A stretch of DNA of 59,040 nucleotides from CAYNRE01 sp964399535. Lineage in GTDB: Bacteria > Planctomycetota > Planctomycetia > Pirellulales > CAYNRE01. Positions 1 through 9,595 of the stretch are shown here, one piece after another. Location: NCBI GenBank assembly GCA_964399535.1, contig CAYNRE010000034.1:1-59040 (forward strand). The letters run 5' to 3'. The position numbers were made by a program, and so were the translations under genes. The notes under the pieces were generated by a model. That model did no database searches. It was given only the letters and a program-made list of their open reading frames with translations, and was not told where the DNA came from. Position 1 is the first letter of the stretch, and the number at the start of each line of letters is the position of its first letter.

Positions 1-2
1 GC

Positions 3-392
3 CCGGGTCGCCCTCGGCGGGCAGTCGAGCGAGATTATCTCATAACCCTGGCCTCCTGCTGCACACCCGAGGTCTGGCAGGAGATTTGTCAGGCGGCGGT
101 GCAGCTGGCCCGGGACGGGGACGCTCGAGCCCGCGAGTGGCTGACTCGCTATGTGATGGGGGAATCGTCTCTGCTCAGTCTGGCGGCAGACGAAGCGGTC
201 GGCCATTCGGTCGAAGCAGTGATTCAGCAGCGAGCCGAAGAGCGGTCGCACGACCGGGCCGAGCTGCGCAAGCTTCGCGAATTGGCCGAGGAGACCGAGG
301 TCGATGAGGACTTCTTCGATGATGAGGACGACAAGCAAGGGCAGGGCGACGACCCGTCCATCGACCGCTTCGGATTCTCGTCCCTGCTTTAG
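3..392 (+). CDS. DUF5681-like small protein, 3' part only
   Basis: The frame is open from the left edge of the window to a TAG at 390-392, so the gene starts outside. The visible 129 residues include RAVERDYLITLASCC and a GDARAREWLTRYVMGE stretch, followed by a highly acidic tail with EDFFDDEDD. The pattern of a GRP-R start followed by a helix with GDxxAREWLxRY resembles DUF5681-type proteins that are common on planctomycete mobile elements and near phage terminase genes. The GTG at 99 is an internal codon rather than the true start, because similarity continues upstream of it. Function is unknown. A degenerate tRNA-3'-end-like sequence at 602-623 makes it plausible that this is cargo of another, mostly unseen, island. 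Confidence 0.55.
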   Translation, partial: PGRPRRAVERDYLITLASCCTPEVWQEICQAAVQLARDGDARAREWLTRYVMGESSLLSLAADEAVGHSVEAVIQQRAEERSHDRAELRKLRELAEETEVDEDFFDDEDDKQGQGDDPSIDRFGFSSLL

Positions 393-731
393 CGGAGCGG
401 TGACCGAGACCCGCTCCTAAGCCGGGCCCAGCAATCCCGTGCGGCCCGGGCGCCCGCGACCAACCGCCGTCGCAGGGATTGGGCGATTTGGCTGTCCACT
501 CGTGCCGGCCGCTCGACGAAGGGTCTTTCAGGCCCCGCTGCGCCGGAATCTGCGCCACTTTGAAAGCGAGTCGCCGGATTCCTCGAGGTTTACAGCGGGT
601 GTTCGGGTCCCTTCACGCCCACGTCGAGCTTTGGCGGTCGCACGTCTTTGCGCATTCCACCGCGTTTCGAACCGCTGTTTTTTCGACGAGAGCGTGAGGC
701 TTTGATCGCCAGTCGACACCTGGCGATTGAC
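393..731. other. Intergenic stretch, no convincing gene
   Basis: Three hundred and forty bases separate the DUF5681-like gene from the 3' end of the giant secreted protein gene. Short open frames exist on both strands but none shows a ribosome binding site with family resemblance. The only structure I can point to is the tRNA-3'-end-like sequence at 602-623. Confidence 0.5.
602..623 (+). repeat. Possible decayed attachment scar (tRNA 3'-end-like)
   Basis: The sequence GTTCGGGTCCCTTCACGCCC followed by AC has the order expected of a T-loop, the 3' strand of a T-stem, an acceptor 3' strand and a discriminator A. It parallels the cores at 13384-13405 and 54625-54646, but the T-loop carries G where an invariant A is expected, so it would be a decayed copy. 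The minus-strand frame through it stops soon and no integrase tail is preserved. This is a weak call made by analogy. Confidence 0.2.
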
Positions 732-3700
732 TCAGCCGAGGGCGATATCGCTCACGAAATCGTCTTCGAGTTCATTGTCAATCGACCAGTCATCGTGTTC
801 CTCGATTGCTTTTGCCAATGCCAAATCAAACTTGGTGCCAGCTGAACCACGGGGAAAGTCTGCCGGCGGCTGGTCATTTAGGACGGGTTGGGTCACGCTC
901 GCCGACAGCAAAGAACTCGCGCCCCCCAGTACGGCTACTGTCACTGTGAACGCGTTCGCCGCATAGTTTGTAGAGTAGCTGACGCTGCCGCCGTCGATAG
1001 TGTCAAAGGTCCCGATCCGCGAGCCGTAGGTAAGCACCTGGAAGGCATTGCCCACTGCGGGAACGAAGCCGTCAACGGGAGTCAGTTGAACCGTTCCGGC
1101 CAGGATCACCGCCTGGCTTGCCGCGGACAACTTACCAAACTGCGCTAAGCTGGCCTGATCGAAATTCAGTCTGCCAGAGGCAGTTTGAATCAGGGGACCA
1201 CCGCTCACAGTAACGGTGCGGGCACTTCCCACATGAATCGTGCCGGAATTGGTGAAGCTGGGGGTGGTGCCGCTTTGGGTGATCGTGAGATTCGCACCAC
1301 TAACGTCGATGGTTCCCGAGCTGACATGCGCAGCGGATGGAGCGCTAATCGCTAAGCCGCCCAAGACATTCAGCATTGCCTGGTTGTCCAATCGGACCGC
1401 CCATTGGTTACTGCCGCTGCCGCCACCCGAAGTAATGGTCCCGCCGGCTAGGTTGGTCAAGGTGCGCGAGGCGCCACCGGCAATGGTCGCACCGGACCAC
1501 GATCCGCTGCTGAACGCTTGCTGTAACTGCACCGTCCCCGAGTTCGTCAGGTTGGCCCCCAAGGTTAGGGTCCTGCCTCCCTGCACCTGCAAATTACCTG
1601 AATTGCTGGCCGTGGCGTTGAGGGTGCTATTGCCGCTGACGGTCATAGTACCCGCGTTCGCCAGGGGCGTCGCCACCGTTGCCGAGCTAAGCGTCAGCGT
1701 GTCGCCGGTCGAGTTAGTCAGCGTGCCCGGCCCGTTGATCGTGCTGGAACTGGCTGCAATGTCGATCCCGGCGGTCGTGAAGTTGGTCCCCAGGTTCAGC
1801 GTCACGCCAGACAGCGACACGTTGCCCGTGCCACTGTAACCGGCCGCGCTTTGGTTGAAGGTGCTGGGGCTGGCACTGCTCTGGCCAACGAGCGACAAGG
1901 TCCGCCCGGCACCGATATCGATCGTACCGGAGTTATTCAGGGTGAAACTACCAAAGCCGTCCACGCGGAAATCCAGGTTGCCCGTGGTAAGACTGATCGT
2001 TCCCGAGTTCTCGTGAGCCACGGTGGCCCCGTACATGCTCACATAGAGTGAGCCCAAGACATTCAGCATTGCCTGATTCTGATTGTCCAGCCGAACACTC
2101 AGCTGATTAACACTGCCACTGCCCTCGGAAATAATCGTGCCGCCGGGTAGGTTGGTCAGCGTCCGCGAAGCGCCGCCGGTAATCGTCGATACGAACCAGA
2201 ACGGGTTGCTCAATGCCTGCTGCAGGCGAATCGTCCCGGTGTTGGTCAGATTTGCACCCAGAGCCAGCGTGGCGTTAGGGCCGGCAGTCCCGGGTACCAA
2301 TCGCAACTCGCCACTGTTAGTCAAGTCGGCGTTAATCGTGTTGGTTCCGCCGTTACTGAGCAAAGTACCCGCGTTCGAGAGTGGCGTGGCCAACGTGCTG
2401 CTAGACAAGGTCAGCGTGTCGCCGACAGAGACCGTAAGCGGCCCCGCCCCCACGATGTTGGCGCTCGACGCCACGATGTCGATGCCACTGGTGGTCCACG
2501 GCGCATTCACGGCGACATCGACACCGTAGAACTCCACACTGCCTGTCCCGGTGAATTGGCCACCGTCTAAAGTCACCACGCCGAGGTCGTGGAATTGTGC
2601 CTTCGCCGTGCTGGAAACAAGTTCGATGGTGCCTTCATTCACAAACTCGTAGGGGGTCACCGCGATTCGCGTGTCGACATAGAGCGAGTCGCCGGTGATC
2701 CTGATGGTTCCCGAATTGCGATACTTGGCTCCATACTGGTCCAGCCGCAACTGCTTCGACACCTCAATCAGCCCCTGATTCTCCAGAACCGACGCACTGA
2801 TGCCCGAGCCGCTATTGGCGGGCCCGCCCCGCGAGCGAATTCGGCCACTCGGCGCATTGATCAAGGTTTCGCCCAGTCCCAGCGTTAGTTGGGACCAGGT
2901 CGTATTGGAATTCGCTACGTAGAGATCAATGAGTCCTTCGTTGGTAAAGCCGCGATCGAAGGTGACCGTGTTCGAGCTAAACAGAAACGTCTCCCCCCGC
3001 ACGTTCAAGGTCGCACTTGGCGCATTGACGAACGACCGCCGCAGGCGGACGTTGCTACCCACTTCGAGCGTTCCCAAGTTAGCCACATCGACGACGGCCG
3101 TTACTCCATTGAAGGTGGCCTGCGCGTCGGGCGAAATGATAATCGTGCCGCCGCCCGTGATGACACCCGAACTAGCGGTCAGTCGTCCGGTCACGGTCAG
3201 TGACTCCTGCAGGGTGAGCGTGCCTCCCGTGCCCAGGGAGATTTGCAACACTCCGCCCGTGCCGACGTTGCTGGGAACCGTGCCCAGGGTCAGGCTGCCG
3301 TTGACGAAGAGCGTTTGCGTACCAGTCGCGGCGCCCAAGTGGAGCGAACCGATCGACGCCCCGCCGGGAACGCTCGCAATCGTGTACGTGCCGGCCTTGT
3401 CGATCACCACATTGTCGAGCACACCAGGCACGACGCCTCGGCTCCAGTTCGCGCCGACCAACCACGATTGGGTTCCGCTGGCGGCTCCGACCCATTTATT
3501 CTCGATGTTCGTCAGCTCAAACGATTTGGTCAGCGTTCCCGCCGCCAGGGCATTGCCGGCCCGGTCCGTGACGGTCGCGCCGTCGATCAGAAGCTGGTAC
3601 TGCCCTTCGGGCAAGGCGTCGTAGGTCAGTTGCAAGACCCGATCACTGCCTCGCAATTGCAGGTCAAGCGGCACGACAACTCCCGCTGGGCCCAGCAGCC

Positions 3701-6700
3701 TGAACGTCTCCGCCGTGACCGTGGCTGCTGCCAGGGCCTCAGAAAAGACAAGTTCCACGCGCCGCAGGCCCCGGTTCCTCTGGGTTCCCTCGCCCGGCGA
3801 CATGCTGTCGATCAAGGGCGCGAAGGTGTCTTCGACAACTTCCGCGGTAAACGGGGCCGAGAGCGTCGAGTTCCCCCCGGTGTCGGTTGCCCGCACCTGG
3901 ATCGTGAGCTGCTCGGGCAGGCTCCCCACCAAGGCGGGGGCGAAAGCCGTCAGGTCGAAGGGAAACGAGACATCGTTGGTCATGACCTGGCCATTGACCA
4001 GCAGCTCGACATTGCGGACCTGCCGATCCTCAGTCAGCGACACCCGCACGGGGAGTGCCGTCCCCTCGGCTACCTGAATACCGGCCGTACCGGGGTCAAG
4101 GTCGCCCACAGTTACCTCGATCGTGACAGGGCTCGGAGCCTGCCCAGCCGCGTCGAAGCCCAGGTAATTGACAACCTGAAGCCCGCTTGCACCGCTGGCG
4201 ACAAAGGCAATGCCGGCGCCAATGGCCAGGGATCGGGTGAAGCCGGGAACTGTCAGGGTGGCCCGCAGGTCATAGGTATCGTTGGCCTGGGTGGCGTCAT
4301 GAACCTCGACCCCCAAATCGCCTGCCGCGACGAGCACTAGGTTCGAGCCGTTCGCGACCGTGGACAGATTGTTTGTCCGCACGCCCTGAAGTTCGGGGGC
4401 CGCGATTTGAATGGGAGCGTCGGGATTCCGCACGTCGACGGTCGAGTAACCTCCATAGGTGACGTTGTCGGTAAAATTGATGATGTTCGGTGTCAGGCCA
4501 CCGTTGGCGACATAGGCAACACCGTTGCCTACGAACAGCCGACTCGCAATAGCGTCGTCACCGGTCAAGCTCACGCTGCCTCGGGCCACGGGGAGCGGCC
4601 CACCGACGTCGACGACCCGCAGCCGGTTGTTGCCTGAGATGACATACAGGAATGAGCCTTCTCGCGCGAGGTCGCCCAGGCTCTCATTGACGAGCTCGAG
4701 CGAGGCTTCGCGTTCCCCCGTCAGCAGATCGTAGGCTCGCAGCTCCTCTCCCACGGTGACCCAGGCAAGTCCGTCGAAGACTTCCACACGGTTTGCGCCG
4801 ACGGGCAGGGTTTGCCGAAGCGTCGGCATCACCGGGTCGGAGACATCGACCAAGTGCAGTCCGCTGCCGGCCGCCACGGCAGCGATTTGCAGGCGGCTGT
4901 CGACCGCGACGTCCGAGGCGGTGCCGGAAAGATCGAGCTGTCCCAGTACGATCGGGTTGGTCAGTCGCGAGGCATCGACGATGGCCAGGCCGTGGGAGCC
5001 AGTGGCCACATAGGCAGTCATTCCCTGGGCATCGAGAATCGAGCCCGCGAGTACGACCTCGGTCGCTTCCCCCTTGAGGGGCAGCGAGCCAATCACGCCG
5101 GTGGGGAACAACCGGCCATCGAGCGGATCGAGCCCTTGCTGAATCTCGGCGAAGTCGCTGATACCGTCGTTGTCGGTGTCTGACAACGAATCAGATGTTC
5201 CGAAGACTTGCTCGACTAAAAACGGAGCACCGTCCTCATCTTGGTCAAGCATGCCCGCCGCTGGGACCGCAAGCTGTACTTGTGGAACAGCGAATTGTGA
5301 TATCGCAAGTGGAAACGCTGTACCGTACCTACCTCCCACGGAATCGTAAAAGCTCATGTACTCTATACGACTGGTGATTGGAATGTAGAATTGAAACATT
5401 CCATTAGTCAGTGTCCGTCCGCGCACTTCTGACCTAGTTCCGTCTGCACTCATGATTGAAGCGAAATACTGCATGCCCGCGCCGATTGCGGTCCCGTGTG
5501 CGGCATGAATCGGACTACCATTGACTATCGCCTGTGCCTCAATAGATGTTGCAAAGCTAGTGAAATATGCGGAAAGTTGACCACCCGCCGCTGTTGTCGC
5601 GTCGTCCAACAGTGCGATTGCTGCATCGATGATCGGCAACGAAATCTGTTGGCCAGTTCCTGCTAAGGGTGCAAGAAGCTCGATTACCTGTACCAGTAGG
5701 TCACCAATTTGACTATTGGGCACCGCAGATATCTTGGATTCAAAAGCGTAAAGAAATGATGTTGCTTGCTGTGGTCCAAGGGTAGGACCCGACGGACCTT
5801 TTTCTGGGCTAGGGCACTTGCCGCCGCTGTCTTGACAAGCTTTGTTTGCTGCAGTGAGAGCCGCTTGAATCGAGGCGAGCATGTCCTTGGCTTGTTTACT
5901 TACTTCGGCCATGCGATCGGAGATCGCTGATTGCTGGTTGCCTAGTTCGCCTTTCGTATCACGTAGCGACTGTCGGAAATCTACGAGCTGGTTTAGTTCG
6001 GCAAGACATGTCGCCTCGACATCCGGTGGCAGTCCTGGAGTGCTGCATTCATATGCTTTTAGGTCGATTTGGTCATTCACGTCGGCAATAGCTGCGTCAA
6101 TTTCGCTGATTTCTTGTGCAAGGCGGGCATGTTCAGCGCGGAGTGCACCAAGGGAGTCTGCAAGCCACGCGTTAACTCCTTGACGCGCGGCGGCGGCGAC
6201 TGCTTCATTCTGCGAAATGCATTTCGCAATCGCTGCGGCTGCATCGGCATTGCCACTTCCAGTGCTATCCATGCACATCGGAGGCATTTGTTTTTTCTGC
6301 GGATCCCGCGCCACAAACCTCCAACCCAATGTCCGCACGCCCGTGTCGGGTTCAGAAACCATTGTCAGCCCGTCTGCGCTGACCGTCACCTGGCCGGTAA
6401 TCACCCATTCCCCCGCGTCGTGGTCGAAGGCGAATAGCTGTCGCTGCTCGCCCGGTGCCAAGTTATCGAAGTTCGGATAGACCAACTGGGCCGAATGATC
6501 GAAGTTTTGGGCACCGGCGGCGTCGACGCTGAAGACGATCTTGGGATCCATGCCGGGCGGAAGTGGAACGGGGATCCGGTCGGGCGGAAGGGCGAAAATT
6601 GTCAGACCAGTGGCCGGCTGCCCATTGTCGAAGTAGACCGAATCGGCGGGCACCACGACTTGCAGCCGCTGCCAGACCTCGTCCGGCACAGCCGGGTCGA

Positions 6701-8297
6701 TCGCGTGCAGATCCTCCATCGCTTGCTCGCCGAACCCGAGCTGGGTGGCCTGGCCCGGCACGATTGGCTGCACGTCGGCCAACTTCATGCTGGGCAGATA
6801 GATGTTAAACGGCACGCCCATCATGTTGAGCTGCTCTTCGTGCCCGGCCACCGAATGGAACGGCTTTTTCACGGCGCCATAGGCGTAGCCGGCGGGGGCC
6901 GGAGACATGCTGGCGTTGATGTTCACAAAGAACTCGCCCGCGGGCGCATCTTCAAGCTGGAACCTGCCGGTCTCGTCGGTAACCGCGAACACGCCGGGAA
7001 GCCCTTCGACTTCGATATGCGCTCCCACAATCGGTACGTCCGAACCATCGAGGTTCTTGCGATTCGAGTCGAAGACGTATCCCCAGACCTTCGTGCCCGG
7101 GATGGGGGTCATCGCGTGAGTTGTGAAATCGAACTGGCCGAGGCCGCCCGGCTCGCCGTCGCCGTCGGCATCGAGCGCAAACCCATCGCGGCCGATGATC
7201 TGATTGCCGTCGACGATCAGCCGCAATCGGGTCGAAGCGGGAAATGGCGACGCGTGGAACAAGGTGACCGTCTGCTCGGTCGAGGAGACGCGAAGCGTCG
7301 TTGGGAAAACTTCGCCGTTGGCGACTACATAGACAGCATCTGCTGTAACCGTGGCTGGGTTAACGTGTTCGTCGAACTTGACGACGACCTCGCGGGTGAG
7401 GCCGACCAGTTCCTCGCCGGCGGCGGGGGCCGTGCTGTCCAGTCCGGTGGGGTCCGCCACACTGAAGTCGAAATCCCGCGGCGCGGCCAGTAGCTCGTTC
7501 TCGGCGTCTGCCACGCTCGAGCTGATCGTCAAGCGATACGATGCATCCGCCAGGAGGCCCGGGAATCGCAGAGTGGCCGTTTGGCTGTCGGTTTGGGTCA
7601 CCGAGGCCAGCGGCAAAGCCTGCCCATCGTTGATCCCCCCCACATACCGCAAGGCATAGCTGCCTGTGGCAAAGGCATTGGCCGACATCGGCTCGCTAAA
7701 GGAGACAACTAATGTGTCGGTGGTTTGGCGGAGTGTGCCGATCAAGTCGATCGCGGCCGTTGGCGAGTCGCACGAAAGGCCGAAGTTCGCTGCCCATAGA
7801 GCATAGTCACCCGCACCCACCGAGCCGTTGCCATCAAAGTCCGCCGAAATACCGACGCCAGTTTGGCCGAACTGTGCTGCCCAGATCGCGTAGTCGGCCG
7901 CGCCCACAGTGCAGTCGCCGTTAGCGTCTCCAAGAATTGTGGGCAAGCCCGTTGGAACTGGAGTTGTTGCACCACCGTCTGACTCGGTGAGCGCCGCCCA
8001 GACGACGTAGTCTCCCAAACCGATTGTTTGATCGCCATTGAAGTCGGCGGCCATTTTCTCGCCCGACTTGCCGAAGTCGTGAGCCCACATGGCATAGTCC
8101 ACCTCGGTTGCCCGTGAGTCGCCGTTGGCGTCGCCGGTGATCGAGAGGGGTACATGGGTCACGTCGCCATGGAGCAGTTCACGGCGCTCCAGCTGCTCGA
8201 AGCGGTGCGCGGCCGTTTGAGTGCGTACTGGCTTGCAACGCAGTCGCCCAAGGGAACCGTGGACACCTGGGATTCGCTTTAGCGACTTAGCTGCCAT
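732..8297 (-). CDS. Giant secreted multidomain dockerin/LVIVD-repeat protein
   Basis: A 2521-residue protein, clearly extracellular. Near the N-terminus (about 31-45) lies HRFEQLERRELLHGD, a variant of the planctomycete LEPR-xLL element. Two pairs of dockerin-like calcium loops follow (about 55-175, for example GDANGDCTVGAADYAIW), then Ig-like/SbsA-like segments, a carboxypeptidase-regulatory-like domain near 400-470, and a helical coiled-coil-rich region near 690-830. A thrombospondin-3-type calcium stretch (DTDNDGISDFAEIQQG) precedes LVIVD-type propeller repeats, further Ig-like segments, and a long beta-rich array with recurring GGASRTLTNLAGGTI blocks typical of adhesin-like beta helices. 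No PEP-CTERM anchor is seen; the C-terminus is acidic. The likely role is a surface or matrix protein, but this is inferred. The DNA for the helical region (about 5270-6300) looks visibly less GC-rich than the rest, suggesting an inserted module. The start at 8297 keeps the basic leader before the LEPR-like motif. Confidence 0.85.
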   Translation of the reverse strand: MAAKSLKRIPGVHGSLGRLRCKPVRTQTAAHRFEQLERRELLHGDVTHVPLSITGDANGDSRATEVDYAMWAHDFGKSGEKMAADFNGDQTIGLGDYVVWAALTESDGGATTPVPTGLPTILGDANGDCTVGAADYAIWAAQFGQTGVGISADFDGNGSVGAGDYALWAANFGLSCDSPTAAIDLIGTLRQTTDTLVVSFSEPMSANAFATGSYALRYVGGINDGQALPLASVTQTDSQTATLRFPGLLADASYRLTISSSVADAENELLAAPRDFDFSVADPTGLDSTAPAAGEELVGLTREVVVKFDEHVNPATVTADAVYVVANGEVFPTTLRVSSTEQTVTLFHASPFPASTRLRLIVDGNQIIGRDGFALDADGDGEPGGLGQFDFTTHAMTPIPGTKVWGYVFDSNRKNLDGSDVPIVGAHIEVEGLPGVFAVTDETGRFQLEDAPAGEFFVNINASMSPAPAGYAYGAVKKPFHSVAGHEEQLNMMGVPFNIYLPSMKLADVQPIVPGQATQLGFGEQAMEDLHAIDPAVPDEVWQRLQVVVPADSVYFDNGQPATGLTIFALPPDRIPVPLPPGMDPKIVFSVDAAGAQNFDHSAQLVYPNFDNLAPGEQRQLFAFDHDAGEWVITGQVTVSADGLTMVSEPDTGVRTLGWRFVARDPQKKQMPPMCMDSTGSGNADAAAAIAKCISQNEAVAAAARQGVNAWLADSLGALRAEHARLAQEISEIDAAIADVNDQIDLKAYECSTPGLPPDVEATCLAELNQLVDFRQSLRDTKGELGNQQSAISDRMAEVSKQAKDMLASIQAALTAANKACQDSGGKCPSPEKGPSGPTLGPQQATSFLYAFESKISAVPNSQIGDLLVQVIELLAPLAGTGQQISLPIIDAAIALLDDATTAAGGQLSAYFTSFATSIEAQAIVNGSPIHAAHGTAIGAGMQYFASIMSADGTRSEVRGRTLTNGMFQFYIPITSRIEYMSFYDSVGGRYGTAFPLAISQFAVPQVQLAVPAAGMLDQDEDGAPFLVEQVFGTSDSLSDTDNDGISDFAEIQQGLDPLDGRLFPTGVIGSLPLKGEATEVVLAGSILDAQGMTAYVATGSHGLAIVDASRLTNPIVLGQLDLSGTASDVAVDSRLQIAAVAAGSGLHLVDVSDPVMPTLRQTLPVGANRVEVFDGLAWVTVGEELRAYDLLTGEREASLELVNESLGDLAREGSFLYVISGNNRLRVVDVGGPLPVARGSVSLTGDDAIASRLFVGNGVAYVANGGLTPNIINFTDNVTYGGYSTVDVRNPDAPIQIAAPELQGVRTNNLSTVANGSNLVLVAAGDLGVEVHDATQANDTYDLRATLTVPGFTRSLAIGAGIAFVASGASGLQVVNYLGFDAAGQAPSPVTIEVTVGDLDPGTAGIQVAEGTALPVRVSLTEDRQVRNVELLVNGQVMTNDVSFPFDLTAFAPALVGSLPEQLTIQVRATDTGGNSTLSAPFTAEVVEDTFAPLIDSMSPGEGTQRNRGLRRVELVFSEALAAATVTAETFRLLGPAGVVVPLDLQLRGSDRVLQLTYDALPEGQYQLLIDGATVTDRAGNALAAGTLTKSFELTNIENKWVGAASGTQSWLVGANWSRGVVPGVLDNVVIDKAGTYTIASVPGGASIGSLHLGAATGTQTLFVNGSLTLGTVPSNVGTGGVLQISLGTGGTLTLQESLTVTGRLTASSGVITGGGTIIISPDAQATFNGVTAVVDVANLGTLEVGSNVRLRRSFVNAPSATLNVRGETFLFSSNTVTFDRGFTNEGLIDLYVANSNTTWSQLTLGLGETLINAPSGRIRSRGGPANSGSGISASVLENQGLIEVSKQLRLDQYGAKYRNSGTIRITGDSLYVDTRIAVTPYEFVNEGTIELVSSTAKAQFHDLGVVTLDGGQFTGTGSVEFYGVDVAVNAPWTTSGIDIVASSANIVGAGPLTVSVGDTLTLSSSTLATPLSNAGTLLSNGGTNTINADLTNSGELRLVPGTAGPNATLALGANLTNTGTIRLQQALSNPFWFVSTITGGASRTLTNLPGGTIISEGSGSVNQLSVRLDNQNQAMLNVLGSLYVSMYGATVAHENSGTISLTTGNLDFRVDGFGSFTLNNSGTIDIGAGRTLSLVGQSSASPSTFNQSAAGYSGTGNVSLSGVTLNLGTNFTTAGIDIAASSSTINGPGTLTNSTGDTLTLSSATVATPLANAGTMTVSGNSTLNATASNSGNLQVQGGRTLTLGANLTNSGTVQLQQAFSSGSWSGATIAGGASRTLTNLAGGTITSGGGSGSNQWAVRLDNQAMLNVLGGLAISAPSAAHVSSGTIDVSGANLTITQSGTTPSFTNSGTIHVGSARTVTVSGGPLIQTASGRLNFDQASLAQFGKLSAASQAVILAGTVQLTPVDGFVPAVGNAFQVLTYGSRIGTFDTIDGGSVSYSTNYAANAFTVTVAVLGGASSLLSASVTQPVLNDQPPADFPRGSAGTKFDLALAKAIEEHDDWSIDNELEDDFVSDIALG

Positions 8298-8956
8298 GGC
8301 AACCTCACAGTGGTCGAATGGTTACGGATTTAAAGTCTGACTGCGTGGTCGTACGGGTTTACCTGAGGGACCGGCTAGCGTGGGTTGCCAGCGTCGCCTT
8401 GCAGATGCTGACCTGAGGCCCCGGAAGGGGTCGCATCTGGAGGTGGACGATGCTCGCGGCGAGTCGGCGCTTGGCGTTTCAGATTCCCAACGAGGCTGGA
8501 GCGTTTCCTAAGGTCTTTGGATTCCGATAGTTACTCGTTGTCGAGCAACCTCACTGCGGCTGCCCAGCCCCGAATTAAATAACTCGTTGCCTGCCGGACA
8601 AACGGGCAAGATTGGCTTGCTCCGGCGTCCCGAAATCGGGTGCATAAGGTCGACCGAGGAAGCGACAACCGGCATGTTTGGCGTGCCTCGTTAGGCCTTC
8701 CCCTACACTGAGACGAAAAACAATCGAAAACGGGACACTGTCCATGCGTAAAGTTTGGCGACCGGTTTGCACCAACCCATTCAGGGGGGTACAATCGACC
8801 CCGAAACGGACTTCCTGTCGGCGGAGGAAATAGGGACTGATCGGAAAGGCAGGCGGCAGAGGCATGGTCATCAAGCTCAGTACGACCGGATGGTTCCCGC
8901 CGTCACCGTCAAGTCCGATTCGGAGGACTTTCCCGTCCTAGTGAGGAGAGCCAGGA
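8298..8956. other. Divergent intergenic region with a hairpin
   Basis: About 660 bases lie between the divergently transcribed giant protein gene (-) and the sigma/kinase pair (+). Minus-strand open frames here show no recognisable protein. The notable structure is the inverted repeat at 8402-8439. Near 8926-8941 a short dyad (AGGAC / GTCCT) precedes the sigma gene ribosome binding site GAGGAGA. Promoters for both directions must lie here but I cannot identify them with confidence. Confidence 0.5.
8402..8439. repeat. Imperfect inverted repeat / hairpin
   Basis: Arms CAGATGC (8402-8408) and GCATCTG (8433-8439) are perfect, with an inner GACC/GGTC pair after one bulged base. The hairpin lies 105-142 bases upstream of the giant gene start. 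There is no T-tract on either side, so it is more likely a regulatory or mRNA structure than a simple terminator. Confidence 0.4.
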
Positions 8957-9595
8957 GTGAGTTCTGCCAAACTCGAGACGGAGGAATTCGGCGATCTCAG
9001 GTTCGGAGGCGCGCTCAACGAACCGAACGATCTTGGCCCGCTGCTGGATGGCTTTCGCGACTACCTGCTGGCGATCGCCGGCGACGAGCTGAGCCCGGAG
9101 CTGCGGGCGAGGTTCGGCCCGTCAGACCTAGTGCAAGACACGTTTGTTCAGGCAAAGCGAGCTTGGCACGACTTCCGGGGCCAGTCCGAAGCCGAGCTGC
9201 GGCTCTGGTTGCGAAAAATCCTGGTTCGACAATGTCGGGATGTACGCAAGGCGCATCTCGAAACCTACAAACGCAATCCTCTACGAACCCGAACGGTGGG
9301 CTCGGATGCCCTCGCAGCGAGGTCGGATCGAGCGCCGGCATTCGACGAAAACACGCCCAGTCGTTATGCGATTGCGGACGAGGAAGCGAACCAGGTAATG
9401 GAGGCGCTCAACCGGCTTCCCGAGATCCTGCAAGTCGTGGTCTGGATGCGAAACTGGGAAGCCTTGGCCTTCGACGAAATCGGCCGTCGACTTAACCGGT
9501 CCCCCGATGCCGCCAGGAAACTGTTCGTGCGGGCCGTGGACCGGCTGGCCCGCGAACTGGATACCGGCCATGGATCGCCCCACCGACCAAGATGA
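8957..9595 (+). CDS. ECF-type RNA polymerase sigma factor
   Basis: A 212-residue sigma-70 family protein of the planctomycete ECF type. Region 2 lies at about 28-95, including GPSDLVQDTFVQAKRAWHDF; region 4 is the C-terminal helix-turn-helix at about 145-200 (LPEILQVVVWMRNWEALAF, then IGRRLNRSPDAARKLFVRAV). It would direct RNA polymerase to a dedicated set of promoters. The start is GTG, with GAGGAGA about 8 bases upstream. Its 3' end overlaps the start of the kinase gene by 26 bases, so the two are probably translationally coupled. Sigma factors of this group encoded beside Ser/Thr kinases are an established planctomycete arrangement (the ECF-STK groups), and the kinase probably controls the sigma factor or its targets. 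No anti-sigma factor is visible. Confidence 0.9.
   Translation: MSSAKLETEEFGDLRFGGALNEPNDLGPLLDGFRDYLLAIAGDELSPELRARFGPSDLVQDTFVQAKRAWHDFRGQSEAELRLWLRKILVRQCRDVRKAHLETYKRNPLRTRTVGSDALAARSDRAPAFDENTPSRYAIADEEANQVMEALNRLPEILQVVVWMRNWEALAFDEIGRRLNRSPDAARKLFVRAVDRLARELDTGHGSPHRPR

Noticed and set aside
1240..1839. Plus-strand frames opposite the repeat array of the giant gene
   Set aside because: They mirror the repeated Gly/Thr/Asn codons of the real gene and show periodic low complexity only.
8531..8874. Minus-strand open frames upstream of the sigma gene
   Set aside because: Composition is Cys/Arg/Ser-rich as in random high-GC translation, with no ribosome binding site and no family pattern.
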